A stretch of 64,000 nucleotides of DNA from Larix kaempferi (taxonomy: Eukaryota > Streptophyta > Pinopsida > Pinales > Pinaceae), in assembly GCA_027924585.1 (NCBI GenBank), contig BSBM01000712.1, positions 3,048,001-3,112,000 of the forward strand, in the 5' to 3' direction. Below, piece by piece: positions 62,838 through 64,000 of this stretch; within the stretch, counting starts at the first letter, position 1; the number at the start of each line of letters is the position of its first letter. The notes beneath the pieces are model-generated. The model was not told where the DNA came from and made no database searches. It saw only the letters and a program-made list of their open reading frames with translations. The translations under genes were made by a program, and so were the position numbers.

Positions 62838-64000
62838 AATAACACCGTCCTCGGTGTTCCAACACTTCAGACTATATACCCACTTTACATGATTCAACAT
62901 TCACAAATTGTGACAGGTCTGTTCCCTTTACTTTGAACTTTCAAGATCAAGTCCTCTAGCTTCCACAAGCTTCTCCTGCTAGCTTTGGTCTTCCAGCTCT
63001 TCAGGTGGGCATTGCTCCAGAGCAATCCCTTTCCTTTATTCTCCTTCTAGCTGATCCACAAGTCTAGAATTTCATGGATGCCATCCTTCTTGTTGTCCCA
63101 GCAACTATCTGAGGAAGACTTCCAGCCAAAAAAAAATAGCTTCTGGTCTGCTGCCTATGATCAATGTGCACAACTGGCTCTCGCTTTTCTCACTAGCAAT
63201 CGTTTGGCTAGTAACAGCTGCAGCAATGGCTTCCAATGTCTCTCCTGTGAGACCTGTCATGGCAATTCCTGTTAGGACAAGCATATCACAATATTAAAAT
63301 TGGTCAATTATTTTCCCAATTGACATGGAATGTCCATGCTTTATTCATGGGACTTCCATACTTTCATGCTTTCCCAACATACACATGAATTCATTCATGT
63401 TCATCCTTTCACAGGAAAATTTACTATTTCAGCATTCACAATTCATCTCAAGCAATTCAGCACAATCTATTTTCAGCCATGATATGCACTCAACAATCTT
63501 TTGTTTTATGAATGCATCAATCAAAAGGAAAAGAGAAGAGTAAGAGTTTCCCCCTCTTAATCTTGTTCCAATCCGGAGCCACACCATCACTGGTGGTTCC
63601 ATGCTCCTTAGCCTCTTTCACTTCAATGTGAATGCTTGACTTGCCCTTTCTTGGCTATGACACTTTAGTGTCGAAGGTCTGTCTAATAGCTTTCAACTAG
63701 AGAACCCTTCCCCATTGTTGCTTACAGAACCTTTGGCTGCTAGGACCCACACAGTTCCACTAGCACCATCTTTCATTACTGTTCATACTGAGCTCTTTTA
63801 GGACAGTCATATGTCTGCATGCATCCTCTAGATGCTTTCATAGTCCTTGCTTCCAGCAATACCTACACTCAAACATTGAGTCAATTCACATGTTTAGTGT
63901 ATTTTCATAGTGTTTGTCTCCAAATGTAAATTTAAGAAATCATAATTAAATCATATACACATGTATATTCATAAGCAAGAATTGCAAGATAACCAAATAC
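62838..64000 (-). other. 3' interior (presumed UTR/pol end) of the gypsy element at the right edge
   Basis: An inverted repeat ACACCGTCCTCGGTGT lies at about 62845-62860, just inside the polypurine tract. No pol motif was recognised in the remaining 1.1 kb, which is pyrimidine-rich on the + strand. The element continues past the window. Confidence 0.35.

Overview
The window reads as intergenic heterochromatin of a large-genome seed plant. No intact host housekeeping gene, rRNA or complete tRNA gene was found. Almost everything recognisable is a plant LTR retrotransposon, a LINE or a smaller repeat in a moderately AT-rich background. Several primer-binding sites match the plant initiator-tRNA type (TGGTATCAGAGC). 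The density of old, nested, partly decayed Ty1/copia and Ty3/gypsy copies suggests a gymnosperm such as a conifer, but that is inference and not proof.

Left block, 1-6.9 kb: relic of a Ty3/gypsy element resembling the Tat/Ogre/Grande group. On the + strand it has a partial pol linker ORF, an archaeal-type RNase H ORF with all four acidic catalytic residues, a long repeat-rich 3' region, a polypurine tract and a 3' LTR start at 6212. On the - strand, between RNase H and LTR, lies a two-exon plant-mobile-domain (PMD) gene. It has a TATA box at 3671-3680 and a leader holding an array of GC-rich hairpins repeated about every 35 nt.

Middle block, 6.9-29 kb: a nested stack, all coded on the - strand. 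A LINE (ORF1 from about 28.97 kb, ORF2 ending at 11.54 kb) is interrupted by two complete-ended Ty1/copia elements: B (22200-28339, 735-bp LTRs, TSD GTATT) and C (14428-21289, 648-bp LTRs, near-perfect TSD). A third copia element, A (about 6946-11535), abuts the LINE ORF2 and has lost its 3' end. Element C has lost integrase and most of gag. In their place is about 1.6 kb that looks like an intron-bearing fragment of a captured gene.

Right-centre, 29-48 kb: AT-rich decayed sequence with LTR pieces, one copia gag (33.85 kb), Ty3/gypsy gag and integrase remnants (40.7 and 45.75 kb), a CACTA transposon terminus (45715), a foldback element (30.3 kb), minisatellites and possible tRNA-derived SINE heads. 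No host gene is supported here.

Right block, 48.3-58.1 kb: an LTR / gag-protease / LTR / gag series with no reverse transcriptase (48331-52233), interrupted by copia element D (52234-58109). D carries the same captured intron-containing segment as C and an exact 75-bp-period hairpin array downstream of its RNase H. From 58.1 to 64 kb there are LTR-like sequences, including a - strand LTR start with polypurine tract at 62822.

The genes do not form operons. The unit of organisation is the nested mobile element. The most unusual content is the antisense PMD gene with its hairpin leader, and the gene fragment apparently propagated by copia elements C and D.
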